From Roseateles_B sp041905785 (GTDB lineage Bacteria; Pseudomonadota; Gammaproteobacteria; Burkholderiales; Burkholderiaceae_C), in assembly GCA_041905785.1 (NCBI GenBank), contig JAYRKJ010000023.1:26399-90398 (forward strand): a stretch of 64,000 nucleotides of DNA, written 5' to 3'. The translations under genes and the position numbers were made by a program. The first letter of the stretch is position 1, and each line of letters starts with the position of its first letter. The notes under the pieces are model-generated. The model searched no databases, had not been told where the DNA came from, and saw nothing but the letters and a program-made list of their open reading frames with translations. Positions 8,126-17,091 of this stretch are shown in pieces.

Positions 8126-9958
8126 TCAGGCTGCAGATTCGCGCGACATGCGCTTGCGCTCGTGCTCGACGAGGTAGCGCTTGCGCAGACGCACGCTCTT
8201 GGGCGTGATCTCGACCAGCTCGTCGTCATCGATGAAGTCCACGCCGTACTCCAGCGTGAGGTCGATCGGCGGCGTGATCTTGATCGCGTCTTCCTTGCCG
8301 CTGACACGGAAGTTGGTCAGCTGCTTGGTGCGGGTGGCGTTGACCACCAGGTCGTTCTCGCGGTTGTGGATACCGACGATCATGCCCTCGTAGACCGGAT
8401 CATTGGCCTTGACGAACATGCGGCCGCGGTCGTCCAGCTTGCCCAGGGCGTAGGTGAAGATCTCACCGGCGTCCATGGAGATCAGCACGCCGTTCTTGCG
8501 ACCGCCGATCTCGCCCTTGTGGGCTTCGTAGCCGTCGAAGATGGAGGAGATCAGGCCCGAACCGCGCGTCAGGTTCATGAACTCGTTGGAAAAACCGATC
8601 AGGCCGCGGGCCGGGATGCGGTACTCGAGACGCACGCGGCCGTGGCCGTCCGGCTCCATATTGACCAGGTCGCCCTTGCGCAGCCCCAGAGCCTGCATCA
8701 CGCCACCCTGGTGGATTTCCTCGACGTCGGCCGTCACCAGCTCCATCGGCTCGCACTTCACGCCGTCGATGTCCTTGAACATCACGCGCGGCTTGGACAC
8801 GGCCAGCTCATAGCCTTCACGACGCATGTTTTCCAGCAGGATGGTCAGGTGCAACTCGCCACGACCGCAGACCTCGAACACGCCGTCTTCGTCGGTTTCC
8901 TTCACGCGCAGGGCCACGTTGTGCTGCAGTTCCTTCTGCAGGCGGTCCCAGATCTGGCGGCTGGTGACGTACTTGCCTTCGCGACCCGCCAGCGGGCTGG
9001 TGTTGACGCAGAAGTTCATCGTCAGCGTCGGCTCGTCAACCTTCAGCATGGGCAGCGGCTGAGGATTGAGCGGGTCGGTGACGGTCACGCCGATCCCGAC
9101 TTCGTCGATGCCGTTGATCAGCACGATATTGCCCGGGCCGGCCTCGGTGACCTGCACACGGTCCAGACCCTGGAAGGTCAGGACCTGGTTGATGCGGCCG
9201 GTGATGGTCTTGCCATCCGGACCTTCCATCACGGCCACGTTCATGCCGGGCTTGATGGTGCCCTGGCTGATGCGGCCCACGCCGATGCGGCCGACGAAGG
9301 TGGAGAAGTCCAGGGCCGAGATCTGCAGCTGCAGCGGCGCATTGGGGTCACCCTTCTGCGCCGGCACATGCTTGAGGATGGTATTGAACAGGGCCGACAT
9401 GTCGGGGCCCCACTGGGCGCCGGGCTCGCCTTCCTCCAGGGAGGTCCAGCCATTGATGCCCGAGGCGTAGACCACCGGGAAGTCCAGCTGTTCGTCGGTG
9501 GCGCCCAGCTTGTCGAACAGGTCGAAGGCGGCGTTGATCACGGCGTCAGGCTTGGCGCCGGGCTTGTCCACCTTGTTCACGACCACGATGGGACGCAGGC
9601 CCAGAGCCAGGGCCTTCTTGGTCACGAAACGCGTCTGGGGCATGGGGCCCTCTTGCGCATCGATCAGCAGCACCACGCCGTCCACCATGGACAGGGCGCG
9701 CTCCACTTCGCCGCCGAAGTCCGCGTGGCCCGGGGTGTCCACGATGTTGATGTGGGTGCCTTCCCAGGACACGGCGCAGTTCTTGGCCAGGATGGTGATG
9801 CCGCGCTCGCGCTCGATGGCATTGCTGTCCATCACGGTATCGACGACTTTTTCGTGATCGGCGAAGGTGCCGCTCTGACGCAGCAACTGGTCCACCATGG
9901 TGGTCTTGCCATGGTCAACGTGGGCAATGATGGCGATGTTGCGGATTTGGGTGCTCAT
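8126..9958 (-). CDS. typA: Translational GTPase TypA/BipA
   Basis: Ribosome-associated GTPase of the elongation-factor class, involved in ribosome assembly and stress or cold adaptation. It has 610 residues, the normal length. G motifs are AHVDHGKT (residues 12-19), DTPGHADFGGEV and NKVDKPG. The EF-G-like domains follow, with GRGELHLTILLENMRREGYEL and the family C-terminal segment GLIGFSNEFMNLTRGSG. It lies 78 bp downstream of truB and may be the last gene of the rimP-nusA-infB-rbfA-truB series, as in many Burkholderiales. Confidence 0.97.
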   Translation of the reverse strand: MSTQIRNIAIIAHVDHGKTTMVDQLLRQSGTFADHEKVVDTVMDSNAIERERGITILAKNCAVSWEGTHINIVDTPGHADFGGEVERALSMVDGVVLLIDAQEGPMPQTRFVTKKALALGLRPIVVVNKVDKPGAKPDAVINAAFDLFDKLGATDEQLDFPVVYASGINGWTSLEEGEPGAQWGPDMSALFNTILKHVPAQKGDPNAPLQLQISALDFSTFVGRIGVGRISQGTIKPGMNVAVMEGPDGKTITGRINQVLTFQGLDRVQVTEAGPGNIVLINGIDEVGIGVTVTDPLNPQPLPMLKVDEPTLTMNFCVNTSPLAGREGKYVTSRQIWDRLQKELQHNVALRVKETDEDGVFEVCGRGELHLTILLENMRREGYELAVSKPRVMFKDIDGVKCEPMELVTADVEEIHQGGVMQALGLRKGDLVNMEPDGHGRVRLEYRIPARGLIGFSNEFMNLTRGSGLISSIFDGYEAHKGEIGGRKNGVLISMDAGEIFTYALGKLDDRGRMFVKANDPVYEGMIVGIHNRENDLVVNATRTKQLTNFRVSGKEDAIKITPPIDLTLEYGVDFIDDDELVEITPKSVRLRKRYLVEHERKRMSRESAA

Positions 9959-10036
9959 AAATGCTCGCTAGGTAATCGTCTTGCGGTGCCGCATGGGCCG
10001 CCGCGGGGCAGTCGTGGGGCCGAAGCGGCCGAGGGG

Positions 10037-11044
10037 TCAGCCGGATCTGGCGCCGGGCCCGGCCAGGAGGGACTGCACCTCCTGCGGACTCAGCAGCCGA
10101 TCGGCGATCAGCTCGCCGGCCTTCACATGTGCGCTGCCCAGGAATGCTTGCGGTTCAGGCCCGTAGACCCTCACCTGCTCGGCATCTGCGGCGGCAACGC
10201 GGCGCCGCAGTCCCGAGAGGAAGCGCCCTGCCTCCGCGGCATCGAGCCGCAGGGCGGGCCAGTCCTGCAGCAGGCTGTCCGGCGGGCGCAAGAGCGCCAG
10301 TCGCTCGTCTTCACTCATGGCCGCCAGGGCGTCCAGGGTGATGGCATCTTCCACCCGCAGCGGACCGCTGCCGGTGCGCCGCAGCGCGCTCAGATGAGCG
10401 CCGCAGCCCAGCCGCTCGCCGATGTCCTCGCCCAGGGTGCGGATGTAGGTACCCTTGGTGCATCGGACGGCAATGCGGAGTTGTTGAATGTCGCCATCCT
10501 GCCAGTCGAGGATGTCGATGCGATGAATGGTGACGCGCCGCGCCGGGCGTTCGATGGTGATGCCCTGCCGTGCGTAGTCGTACAGCGCCTTGCCCTCGTG
10601 CTTGAGCGCCGAGTGCATGGGCGGGACCTGGTCTATCTCGCCCGTGAAGGCGGCGCAGGCGGCCTCGATCTGCGCGCGGCTGACGGCCACGGGCCGGCGC
10701 TGCAGCACCTCGCCCTCGGCATCGCCAGTGCTGGTCTTCACACCCAGCTGCAGAACGGCCTCATAGGCCTTGTCGGCATCCAGGCTGACCTGACTGAACT
10801 TGGTGCCGGCACCGAAGCACAGGGGCAGCAGGCCGGTGGCCAGCGGGTCCAGCGTGCCGGTGTGGCCGGCCTTCTCGGCGCGCAGCAGCCACTTCGCCTT
10901 CTGCAATGCGTCGTTGCTGGACAGGCCCAGGGGCTTGTCCAGCAGGAGCACGCCATGCACCGGCCGACGCTGGATGCGTTGGCGCGGGGCACGGGCCGGC
11001 GCGGTGGGCGCCTGCTCGGGGGCGAGGTCGGTGGAACTGCTCAA
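10037..11044 (-). CDS. truB: tRNA pseudouridine(55) synthase TruB
   Basis: Makes pseudouridine-55 in the T-loop of elongator tRNAs. It has 335 residues. The conserved GVLLLDKPLG, catalytic GHTGTLDPLATG (Asp near 66), YEA-LQLG and RCTKGTYIRTLGEDIG motifs are all present, with a C-terminal PUA-like region. No ATG is available near the N-terminus, so the start appears to be TTG at 11042-11044. A later GTG before HGVLLLDKP would remove a basic Ala/Pro-rich N-terminal tail of about 29 residues. The gene follows rbfA by 29 bp in the same transcript. Confidence 0.96.
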   Translation of the reverse strand: MSSSTDLAPEQAPTAPARAPRQRIQRRPVHGVLLLDKPLGLSSNDALQKAKWLLRAEKAGHTGTLDPLATGLLPLCFGAGTKFSQVSLDADKAYEAVLQLGVKTSTGDAEGEVLQRRPVAVSRAQIEAACAAFTGEIDQVPPMHSALKHEGKALYDYARQGITIERPARRVTIHRIDILDWQDGDIQQLRIAVRCTKGTYIRTLGEDIGERLGCGAHLSALRRTGSGPLRVEDAITLDALAAMSEDERLALLRPPDSLLQDWPALRLDAAEAGRFLSGLRRRVAAADAEQVRVYGPEPQAFLGSAHVKAGELIADRLLSPQEVQSLLAGPGARSG

Positions 11045-11073
11045 GCGTCTTCTCTGGAATGCGGTGGCGGCGT

Positions 11074-11457
11074 TCAGTCTTCGCTGTCGTCGTCTTCGTC
11101 CTTGGCACGCGTGGCGTTGGCCTTGGCGATCAGGCTGCTCATCTCGGCCGCGCGCTCGATGCTGCGGTCGTAATGGAAATGCAGGGTCGGGACGGTGTGG
11201 ATCTGCAGGCGCTTGAAGAGCCCGTTGCGCAGGAAGCCGGCAGCCTCGTTGAGGGCCTCCGCCGACGCCTCGGGGTCGCCGACCAGCACCGAGAAGAAAA
11301 CCTTGGCGTGGGCGTAGTCCGGCGTCACCTCGACGGCATTGACGGTGGCCATGCCGACGCGGGGGTCCTTGAGCTCACGGATGAGCTCGGAGAGGTCGCG
11401 CTGGATCTGGTCGGCCACACGGAAGCCGCGGTTGGGAATGGAACGCTTGTGTCGCAT
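11074..11457 (-). CDS. rbfA: 30S ribosome-binding factor RbfA
   Basis: A KH-fold protein of 127 residues that helps 16S rRNA 5'-end maturation and late 30S assembly. It has the family N-terminus RVADQIQRDLSELIRELKDPRVG, then VTPDYAHAKVFFSVL, LRNGLFKRLQIHTVPTLHFHYD and a final acidic tail DEDDDSED. The start at 11455-11457 has AAGGA eight bases upstream. It sits between infB and truB, the standard order, but a strong hairpin separates it from infB. Confidence 0.96.
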   Translation of the reverse strand: MRHKRSIPNRGFRVADQIQRDLSELIRELKDPRVGMATVNAVEVTPDYAHAKVFFSVLVGDPEASAEALNEAAGFLRNGLFKRLQIHTVPTLHFHYDRSIERAAEMSSLIAKANATRAKDEDDDSED

Positions 11458-11475
11458 GGTGGATTCCTTTCAAGC

Positions 11476-11509
11476 ACAAACCCCGCCGCATTGCTGAGGC
11501 GGGGTTTGT
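11476..11509 (-). terminator. Perfect 12-bp hairpin between infB and rbfA
   Basis: ACAAACCCCGCC (11476-11487) is the exact complement of GGCGGGGTTTGT (11498-11509), with a 10-nt loop. The arms end in A and T runs, as in a bidirectional intrinsic terminator or attenuator. It lies 22 bp after the infB stop and 18 bp before the rbfA start, so it could reduce read-through into rbfA-truB or mark an RNA-processing site. Confidence 0.7.
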
Positions 11510-11531
11510 CGGCCGGGGCCCGCTTGCCTTG

Positions 11532-14495
11532 TTACAGCGTACGCGCCACTTCCTTGATTTCAAAGAACTCGAGCTGATCGCCCTCGGCGATGTCGCTGTA
11601 GTTCTTGAGCTTGATACCGCACTCGAAGCCTTCCTTGACTTCCTTGACGTCGTCCTTCTCGCGGCGGACCGACTCGACCTCGCCGGTGTAGATGACGATG
11701 TTGTCGCGCAGCAGGCGGAACTTGGCGTTGCGGCGCACCAGGCCGGAGGTGACCATGGAGCCGGCCACCGTGCCGATCTTGGAAGCCACAAAGACCACGC
11801 GGATCTCGGCCGTGCCCAGGGCTTCTTCCTTCTGCTCCGGCGCCAGCATGCCGCCCATCGCTGCCTTCACCTCATCCACGGCGTCGTAAATGATGTTGTA
11901 GTAGCGCAGGTCCACGCCATTGTGCTCGGCCAGCTTGCGCGCGCCGGCATCGGCACGGGTGTTGAAGCCGATGATGATGGCCTTGGAGGCAATCGCCAGG
12001 TTGACGTCGGACTCGCTGATGCCGCCCACGGCGGCGTGCACGATCTGCACCTTGACCTCGTCGGTCGAGAGCTTGAGCAGCGAGGTTGCCAGGGCTTCCT
12101 GCGAGCCTTGCACGTCGGCCTTGATGATCAGCGGCAGGGTCTGGACATCGCCGGCGGCCATGTCGGAGAACATGTTCTCCAGCTTGGCGGCCTGCTGCTT
12201 GGCCAGCTTGACGTCGCGGTACTTGCCTTGGCGGAAGGTGGCCACTTCACGGGCGCGGCGTTCGTCAGCCAGCACCATGAATTCGTCACCGGCCTGCGGC
12301 ACTTCGGTCAGGCCCTGGATTTCCACCGGGATGGAAGGACCGGCTTCCTGGCAGGGCTTGCCGTCCTCGTCCAGCATGGCGCGCACGCGGCCATAGGTCG
12401 AGCCGGCCAGCACCACGTCGCCGCGCTTGAGGGTGCCGCTTTGCACCAGCACCGTGGCCACGGGGCCGCGACCCTTGTCCAGCTTGGCTTCGATGACCAG
12501 GCCCTTGGCCATGGAGGCCACCGGCGCCTTCAGCTCCAGCACTTCGGCCTGCAGCAGGACTTGCTCCAGCAGGCTGTCGATGCCTTCGCCGGTCTTGGCG
12601 GACACGGGCACGAAGGGCGAATCGCCACCGAACTCTTCCGGCACGACTTGCTCGGCCACCAGCTCGCTCTTCACGCGATCCAGGTTGGCGCCCGGCTTGT
12701 CGATCTTGTTGATCGCCACGACCAGGGGCACGCCGGCCGCCTTGGCATGGTGGATGGCTTCCTTGGTCTGGGGCATGACGCCGTCATCGGCCGCAACGAC
12801 CAGGATGACGATGTCGGTGGCCTTGGCGCCGCGGGCACGCATGGCCGTGAAGGCCTCGTGACCCGGGGTGTCCAGGAAGCTGATCATGCCGCGCGGCGTG
12901 TCGACGTGGTAGGCACCGATGTGCTGCGTGATGCCGCCGGCTTCGCCCGCCGCCACGCGGGCACGGCGGATGTAGTCCAGCAGCGAGGTCTTGCCGTGGT
13001 CGACGTGACCCATGACGGTCACGACCGGCGCGCGCGGCAGCAGCTCGTGTTCCTTGTCGGCGTCGGCGCCCTCCTCTTCCAGGAAGGCATCGGGGTCGTC
13101 CAGCTTGGCGGGAAGCGCCTTGTGGCCCATTTCCTCGACCACGATCATGGCCGTTTCCTGGTCCAGCTGCTGGTTGATGGTGACCATCTGGCCCAGCAGC
13201 ATCAGCTTCTTGATGACCTCGGAGGCCTTGATGGACATCTTGTGGGCCAGGTCCGCCACCGAGATGGTCTCGGGGATGTGGACCTCTTGCACCACCGGTT
13301 CCGACGGTGCCACGTAGTTGCTGTTGCCACCACGGTCATTGCGGTCGCCACGGCGGCCCGTGCCACCCTTGGGCGCACGCCAGCCCGGCGTGCGGGCCGC
13401 ACCAGCGGGCGCGCTGTCGCCGCGGGTCTTGAGGCCGCGCTTCTTCGCGGCGTCGTCGGCCCAGCTGGACGAGAGCTTCTCGCTCTTGACCGATTTCTTG
13501 TCGCCCGGCTTGGCAGCACCCGCGCTGGCCGTGGCCGGCGTAGCGGCGCCGGGGGCGCCGGCCTTCTTGTGGATGGTGCCCTTGATTTCCTTGGCAGGCT
13601 CGGCGGGCTTGGGCTCTTCCTTCTTCGCGACCAGCACCTTCTTGGGTGCGTTCATCATCGCGCGGATGGCAGCGGCCTCGGCCTCGGCGGCCTTGCGGCG
13701 GCGCTCCAGATCGGCCTGGCGCTGCTTTTCGTCGGCGGCGCTGTCACCGGCCTTCACAACGCGCAGCTGGGGCTTGGGCGCCTCGACGGGCGCCGCCGCG
13801 ACCACCGGTGCGGGAGCGGGAGCGGGAGCGGGAGCAGGAGTTGCGGCAGGGGCAGCAGCGGGCGCGGCAGCCGGGGCGGGCTTGCCTTCGGCAGCGGCCT
13901 TGGCAGCGGCTTCAGCGGCGGCCTTGGCGGCGGCTTCGGCAGCGGCCTTGGCAGCGGCTTCGGCCGCAGCCTTGGCTTCGGCTTCGGCGGCCGCACGGGC
14001 CTCTTCCTCGCGACGGCGCTGTTCTTCGGCTTCACGGGCGCGGCGCTCGGCTTCCTCACGCTCACGCATGCGGGCCGCCAGCTCCTCTTCCTGCTTGCGC
14101 AGGGCGTCGGCCTGGGCGCGCGCTTCTTCCTCGCGTCGCTGCAGCTCGGCTTCCTGCTCGGCCTGCAGGTTGGACTCGTCCACGCCGGAGGCATCGTCGC
14201 GTTTGACGAAGACGCGCTTCTTGCGCACCTCGACCTGGATGGTGCGGGCCTTGCCGCTGGCATCGGCCTGTTTGATCTCGCTGGTCGACTTGCGGGTCAG
14301 CGTGATCTTCTTGCGTTCGGCGCTGCTGGTGCCGTGCGCGGTGCGCAGGTAGTCCAGCAGCCGCTCTTTGTCGGCTTCGTTGAGGGCGTCTTCGGTCGAC
14401 GCCTTCTTGACGCCCGCAGCTTGCAGCTGCTCAAGCAGCGTGCTCGCAGGCCTATTCAGCTCTGCAGCAAACTGGGCGACGGTGGTCACAGCCAT
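11532..14495 (-). CDS. infB: Translation initiation factor IF-2
   Basis: GTPase that places fMet-tRNA on the 30S subunit and promotes subunit joining. It has 987 residues. A basic IF2_N-type start (VAQFAAELNRPASTLLEQLQAAG) is followed by a long charged, coiled-coil-like and Ala/Lys/Pro-rich linker (about residues 100-290), then a second IF2_N segment. The G domain begins near residue 494 (VMGHVDHGKTSLLD, DTPGHEAF, NKIDKPG), and domains II-IV run to the C-terminus. AAGGA lies seven bases before the ATG. It follows nusA by 50 bp in the same operon. Confidence 0.98.
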   Translation of the reverse strand: MAVTTVAQFAAELNRPASTLLEQLQAAGVKKASTEDALNEADKERLLDYLRTAHGTSSAERKKITLTRKSTSEIKQADASGKARTIQVEVRKKRVFVKRDDASGVDESNLQAEQEAELQRREEEARAQADALRKQEEELAARMREREEAERRAREAEEQRRREEEARAAAEAEAKAAAEAAAKAAAEAAAKAAAEAAAKAAAEGKPAPAAAPAAAPAATPAPAPAPAPAPVVAAAPVEAPKPQLRVVKAGDSAADEKQRQADLERRRKAAEAEAAAIRAMMNAPKKVLVAKKEEPKPAEPAKEIKGTIHKKAGAPGAATPATASAGAAKPGDKKSVKSEKLSSSWADDAAKKRGLKTRGDSAPAGAARTPGWRAPKGGTGRRGDRNDRGGNSNYVAPSEPVVQEVHIPETISVADLAHKMSIKASEVIKKLMLLGQMVTINQQLDQETAMIVVEEMGHKALPAKLDDPDAFLEEEGADADKEHELLPRAPVVTVMGHVDHGKTSLLDYIRRARVAAGEAGGITQHIGAYHVDTPRGMISFLDTPGHEAFTAMRARGAKATDIVILVVAADDGVMPQTKEAIHHAKAAGVPLVVAINKIDKPGANLDRVKSELVAEQVVPEEFGGDSPFVPVSAKTGEGIDSLLEQVLLQAEVLELKAPVASMAKGLVIEAKLDKGRGPVATVLVQSGTLKRGDVVLAGSTYGRVRAMLDEDGKPCQEAGPSIPVEIQGLTEVPQAGDEFMVLADERRAREVATFRQGKYRDVKLAKQQAAKLENMFSDMAAGDVQTLPLIIKADVQGSQEALATSLLKLSTDEVKVQIVHAAVGGISESDVNLAIASKAIIIGFNTRADAGARKLAEHNGVDLRYYNIIYDAVDEVKAAMGGMLAPEQKEEALGTAEIRVVFVASKIGTVAGSMVTSGLVRRNAKFRLLRDNIVIYTGEVESVRREKDDVKEVKEGFECGIKLKNYSDIAEGDQLEFFEIKEVARTL
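13806..13990 (-). repeat. Low-complexity Ala/Lys and Ala/Pro repeat inside infB
   Basis: The coding strand repeats units for AAAEAAAK about four times, then alternating Ala-Pro pairs. At the DNA level this is a run of near-identical GCGGCTTCGGC-type units followed by short GGGAGC repeats (13810-13835). It encodes the flexible linker before the IF-2 core and is likely to vary in length between strains by slippage. Confidence 0.75.
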
Positions 14496-14545
14496 GTGGG
14501 AATCCTTCTGGGTAATCTGGGTGCGAATGGTTGCGTGCCTGCGGA

Positions 14546-16024
14546 TCAGGCGTTGAACCAGTGTTCGCGGGCCTTCATGATCATGGCGCGGGCGGCTGCC
14601 TCGTCCATGCCGGCCAGTTCAACGAGTTCATCGACGGCCAGGTCGGCCAGGTCGTCGCGGGTATGGATGTTGCCGTCAGCGAGCTTGGCGACCAGATCGG
14701 GCGTCATGCCCTCCAGGTCGCGCAGGTCTTGGGACACTTCCTCGACCTTTTCCTCGCGGGCAATTTCCATGGTCAGCAGCGCATCCTTGGCACGGGCGCG
14801 CAACTCGTTGACCGTGTCCTCGTCGAAGGCCTCGACTTCCAGCATTTCCTGCATGGGCACATAGGCCACTTCTTCCAGGCTGGTGAACCCTTCGGCGATC
14901 AGGATCTCGGCCACTTCCTCGTCGACGTCAAGCTTGTCGACGAAGAGTTTGCGGACCGATTCCGACTCCTGAGCTTGCTTGGCGGCCGATTCCTCGGCCG
15001 TCATGATGTTGATGCGCCAGCCCGTCAGCTCCGAGGCCAGGCGCACGTTCTGGCCGCCGCGCCCGATGGCGATGGCCAGGTTTTCCTCGTCCACGACCAC
15101 GTCCATGGCATGGCGCTCCTCGTCCACCACGATGGACTGGACGTTGGCCGGCGCCAGAGCGCCGATCACGAACTGGGCGGGGTCCTCGGACCACAGCACG
15201 ATGTCCACGCGCTCGCCGGCCAGCTCATTGGTCACGCCATTGACGCGCGAACCGCGCACACCCACGCAGGTGCCGATGGGGTCCACGCGCTTGTCGTGTG
15301 ACAGCACGGCGATCTTGGCGCGCGAGCCCGAGTCGCGGGCGCAGCTCTTGATCTCCAGCAGGCCCTGCTCAATCTCGGGCACTTCCTGGGCGAACAGCTC
15401 CTTCATGAATTCGGGGCTGGAGCGCGAGAGCATGATCTGCGGGCCACGCTGCGTGGGGTCCACGCCCAGGATCACGGCACGCACGCGGTCGCCGGTGCGC
15501 AGGTTTTCCTTGGGGATCATCTCGTTGCGGCGCAGGCGCGCTTCCACGCGGCCGGACTCTGCAATGATGTCGCCCTTGTCCAGACGCTTGACGGTGCCGA
15601 TGAAGATCTTCTCGCCGCGCGAGAGGAAGTCGTTCAGCAGCTGCTCGCGCTCAGCGTCGCGGATCTTCTGCAGGATGACCTGCTTGGCGGCCTGCGCGCC
15701 GATGCGGCCGATGGGCACGGACTCGACGGGCTCCTCGATGTGGTCGTCGATCTCGATGTCGGGGATCTGCTCCTGGGCTTCGAAGAGCAGGATCTCGGCG
15801 TCGGCGTTCTGCAGACCGGCCTCGTTGGGCACGACGTGCCAGCGGCGGAAGGTCTCGTACTCGCCGGAGTCACGGTCGATGGCCACGCGGATGTCGACCT
15901 CACCGCCATACAACTTCTTGGTGGCCGAAGCCAGGGCCGCTTCCACGGCACCAAACACCACATCGCGCTCCACGCTCTTCTCGCGGGAGATGGCGTCCAC
16001 CAGCATCAACAGTTCGCGGTTCAT
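14546..16024 (-). CDS. nusA: Transcription termination/antitermination factor NusA
   Basis: Binds RNA polymerase and modulates pausing, Rho-independent termination and rRNA antitermination. It has 492 residues: an N-terminal RNAP-binding domain (MNRELLMLVDAISREKSVE), the S1 domain (GTVKRLDKGDIIAESGRVEA), two KH domains (GVRGSRVNGVTNELAGERVDIV and IGRGGQNVRLASELTGWRINI) and C-terminal acidic repeats ending in DELVELAGMDEAAARAMIMKAREHWF. Its start overlaps the rimP stop by four bases (ATGA), so translation is coupled. Confidence 0.98.
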   Translation of the reverse strand: MNRELLMLVDAISREKSVERDVVFGAVEAALASATKKLYGGEVDIRVAIDRDSGEYETFRRWHVVPNEAGLQNADAEILLFEAQEQIPDIEIDDHIEEPVESVPIGRIGAQAAKQVILQKIRDAEREQLLNDFLSRGEKIFIGTVKRLDKGDIIAESGRVEARLRRNEMIPKENLRTGDRVRAVILGVDPTQRGPQIMLSRSSPEFMKELFAQEVPEIEQGLLEIKSCARDSGSRAKIAVLSHDKRVDPIGTCVGVRGSRVNGVTNELAGERVDIVLWSEDPAQFVIGALAPANVQSIVVDEERHAMDVVVDEENLAIAIGRGGQNVRLASELTGWRINIMTAEESAAKQAQESESVRKLFVDKLDVDEEVAEILIAEGFTSLEEVAYVPMQEMLEVEAFDEDTVNELRARAKDALLTMEIAREEKVEEVSQDLRDLEGMTPDLVAKLADGNIHTRDDLADLAVDELVELAGMDEAAARAMIMKAREHWFNA

Positions 16025-16650
16025 TGATCGAGACCTCCGTCAACCTTGTCATCCTCATCGGCAGTCTCCACAGACTGCCGGGCCTTGGCGTTGCTCTGCT
16101 TCTTCTTCGCAGGTTTCGCGGCCTTGGCCTTCATTGCTGCGGCCTGCCCGGGAGTGGCAGCGCCCTTGGGGGCGGCATTGCGCCCCTTGAAAGTGATTTC
16201 CGGCACGAGCTTGGCGCTGCGCACCTCGTCCAGCGCAAAGTCCAGCGCCTGGTCGCCCTTGCCGTCGTTGAAGACCACGCGCCAGCCCTCCCCTTCAGCA
16301 CTGAGGACGCCACGATACTTCTTGCGTCCCTGGAAGGCTTCACGCAGGGTGATTTCCACCTGGTGGCCGGCAAAGCGCTGGTAGTCAGCAAGCTTGTTGA
16401 GCGGACGATCCACCCCCGGCGAGGACACCTCGAGCCGGGCGTAATCCGTGCCTTCCACCTCGAGCACGTACTGCAGCTGGCGTGTCACGCGCTCGCAGTC
16501 GTCCACCGTGATCACCGCACCGTCCGCCACCTGCTCTGGCAGCTTGTCGATGTAGACGCGCAGCAAACCGCCAGCGCTGCGCTCGCAGCTCACCAGCTCG
16601 TAACCCAGACCGGTCACGGTTTTCTCTACAACAGCTTGCCAATTCGTCAT
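16021..16650 (-). CDS. rimP: Ribosome maturation factor RimP
   Basis: Needed for 30S subunit maturation. The chosen ATG at 16648-16650 gives about 209 residues. It starts MTNWQAVVEKTVTGLGYELV, then LLRVYIDK, VTVDDCERVTRQL, the conserved SSPGVDRPL, and an Sm-like C-terminal part (FQGRKKYRGVLSAEGEGW). The C-terminus carries an extra Lys/Ala-rich tail (AAMKAKAAKPAKKKQSNAKA) longer than in E. coli. It is the first gene of the nusA operon, with its promoter somewhere in 16651-17091. Confidence 0.96.
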   Translation of the reverse strand: MTNWQAVVEKTVTGLGYELVSCERSAGGLLRVYIDKLPEQVADGAVITVDDCERVTRQLQYVLEVEGTDYARLEVSSPGVDRPLNKLADYQRFAGHQVEITLREAFQGRKKYRGVLSAEGEGWRVVFNDGKGDQALDFALDEVRSAKLVPEITFKGRNAAPKGAATPGQAAAMKAKAAKPAKKKQSNAKARQSVETADEDDKVDGGLDQ

Positions 16651-17091
16651 GCGTCGGGTGTCGGCTTCTAGTCTCTCGAGGAGCAAAAACAGGAATCAAA
16701 AAGCGCCTGAAGCCCTGCCGCGCGGGCACGTTGACTCGGCTTTCACCGGGCCAGCGCGGACTCCCCGCACCGCAGAGCACTCAAGCGGCTGTCCAGCCGG
16801 CAAGCCAGGCTCTCGCGCACTGCCTCAAGCAACACACACGAGCACAAGCCGCCTGCCAAACGGAATTTCAGAACAAAAGTTCCATCGCCAGATCAAGCAA
16901 AAAAAATGGGCTGGATGAATCCGCCCAAGTCCCCTTGCCTCAATACAGGACCCGTATTCGTACGACTCGTGTATTCAGCGAAGCCAGGAGTGTACTATGC
17001 AAGCACCATGCCCGCAAGAACCCGGCTTGCCCTGAAACGAGGGCATGAGAGAATCCCGCGCTGATTTGAACATTGATACCAAGGAGCAGAC
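16651..17091. promoter_or_regulatory. Divergent promoter region of the rimP operon and fabI
   Basis: This 441-bp gap holds promoters for both directions. On the fabI side a TACTAT (16993-16998) is a possible -10, with no good -35. Around 16942-16976 the motif GTATTC or its complement occurs three times: an inverted pair AATAC (16942-16946) and GTATT (16954-16958), plus another GTATTC near 16971. These could be an operator for fabI. No gene was recognised in the stretch. Confidence 0.35.

Noticed and set aside
8105..11173. A 1022-codon open frame on the plus strand opposite typA and truB
   Set aside because: It is an antisense shadow produced by the high GC content; both minus-strand genes are full-length and conserved, and the plus frame has no ribosome-binding site or recognisable domain.
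11529..14864. A 1111-codon open frame on the plus strand opposite infB and the nusA end
   Set aside because: Antisense shadow of infB; its repeats are the reverse reading of the IF-2 Ala/Lys linker.
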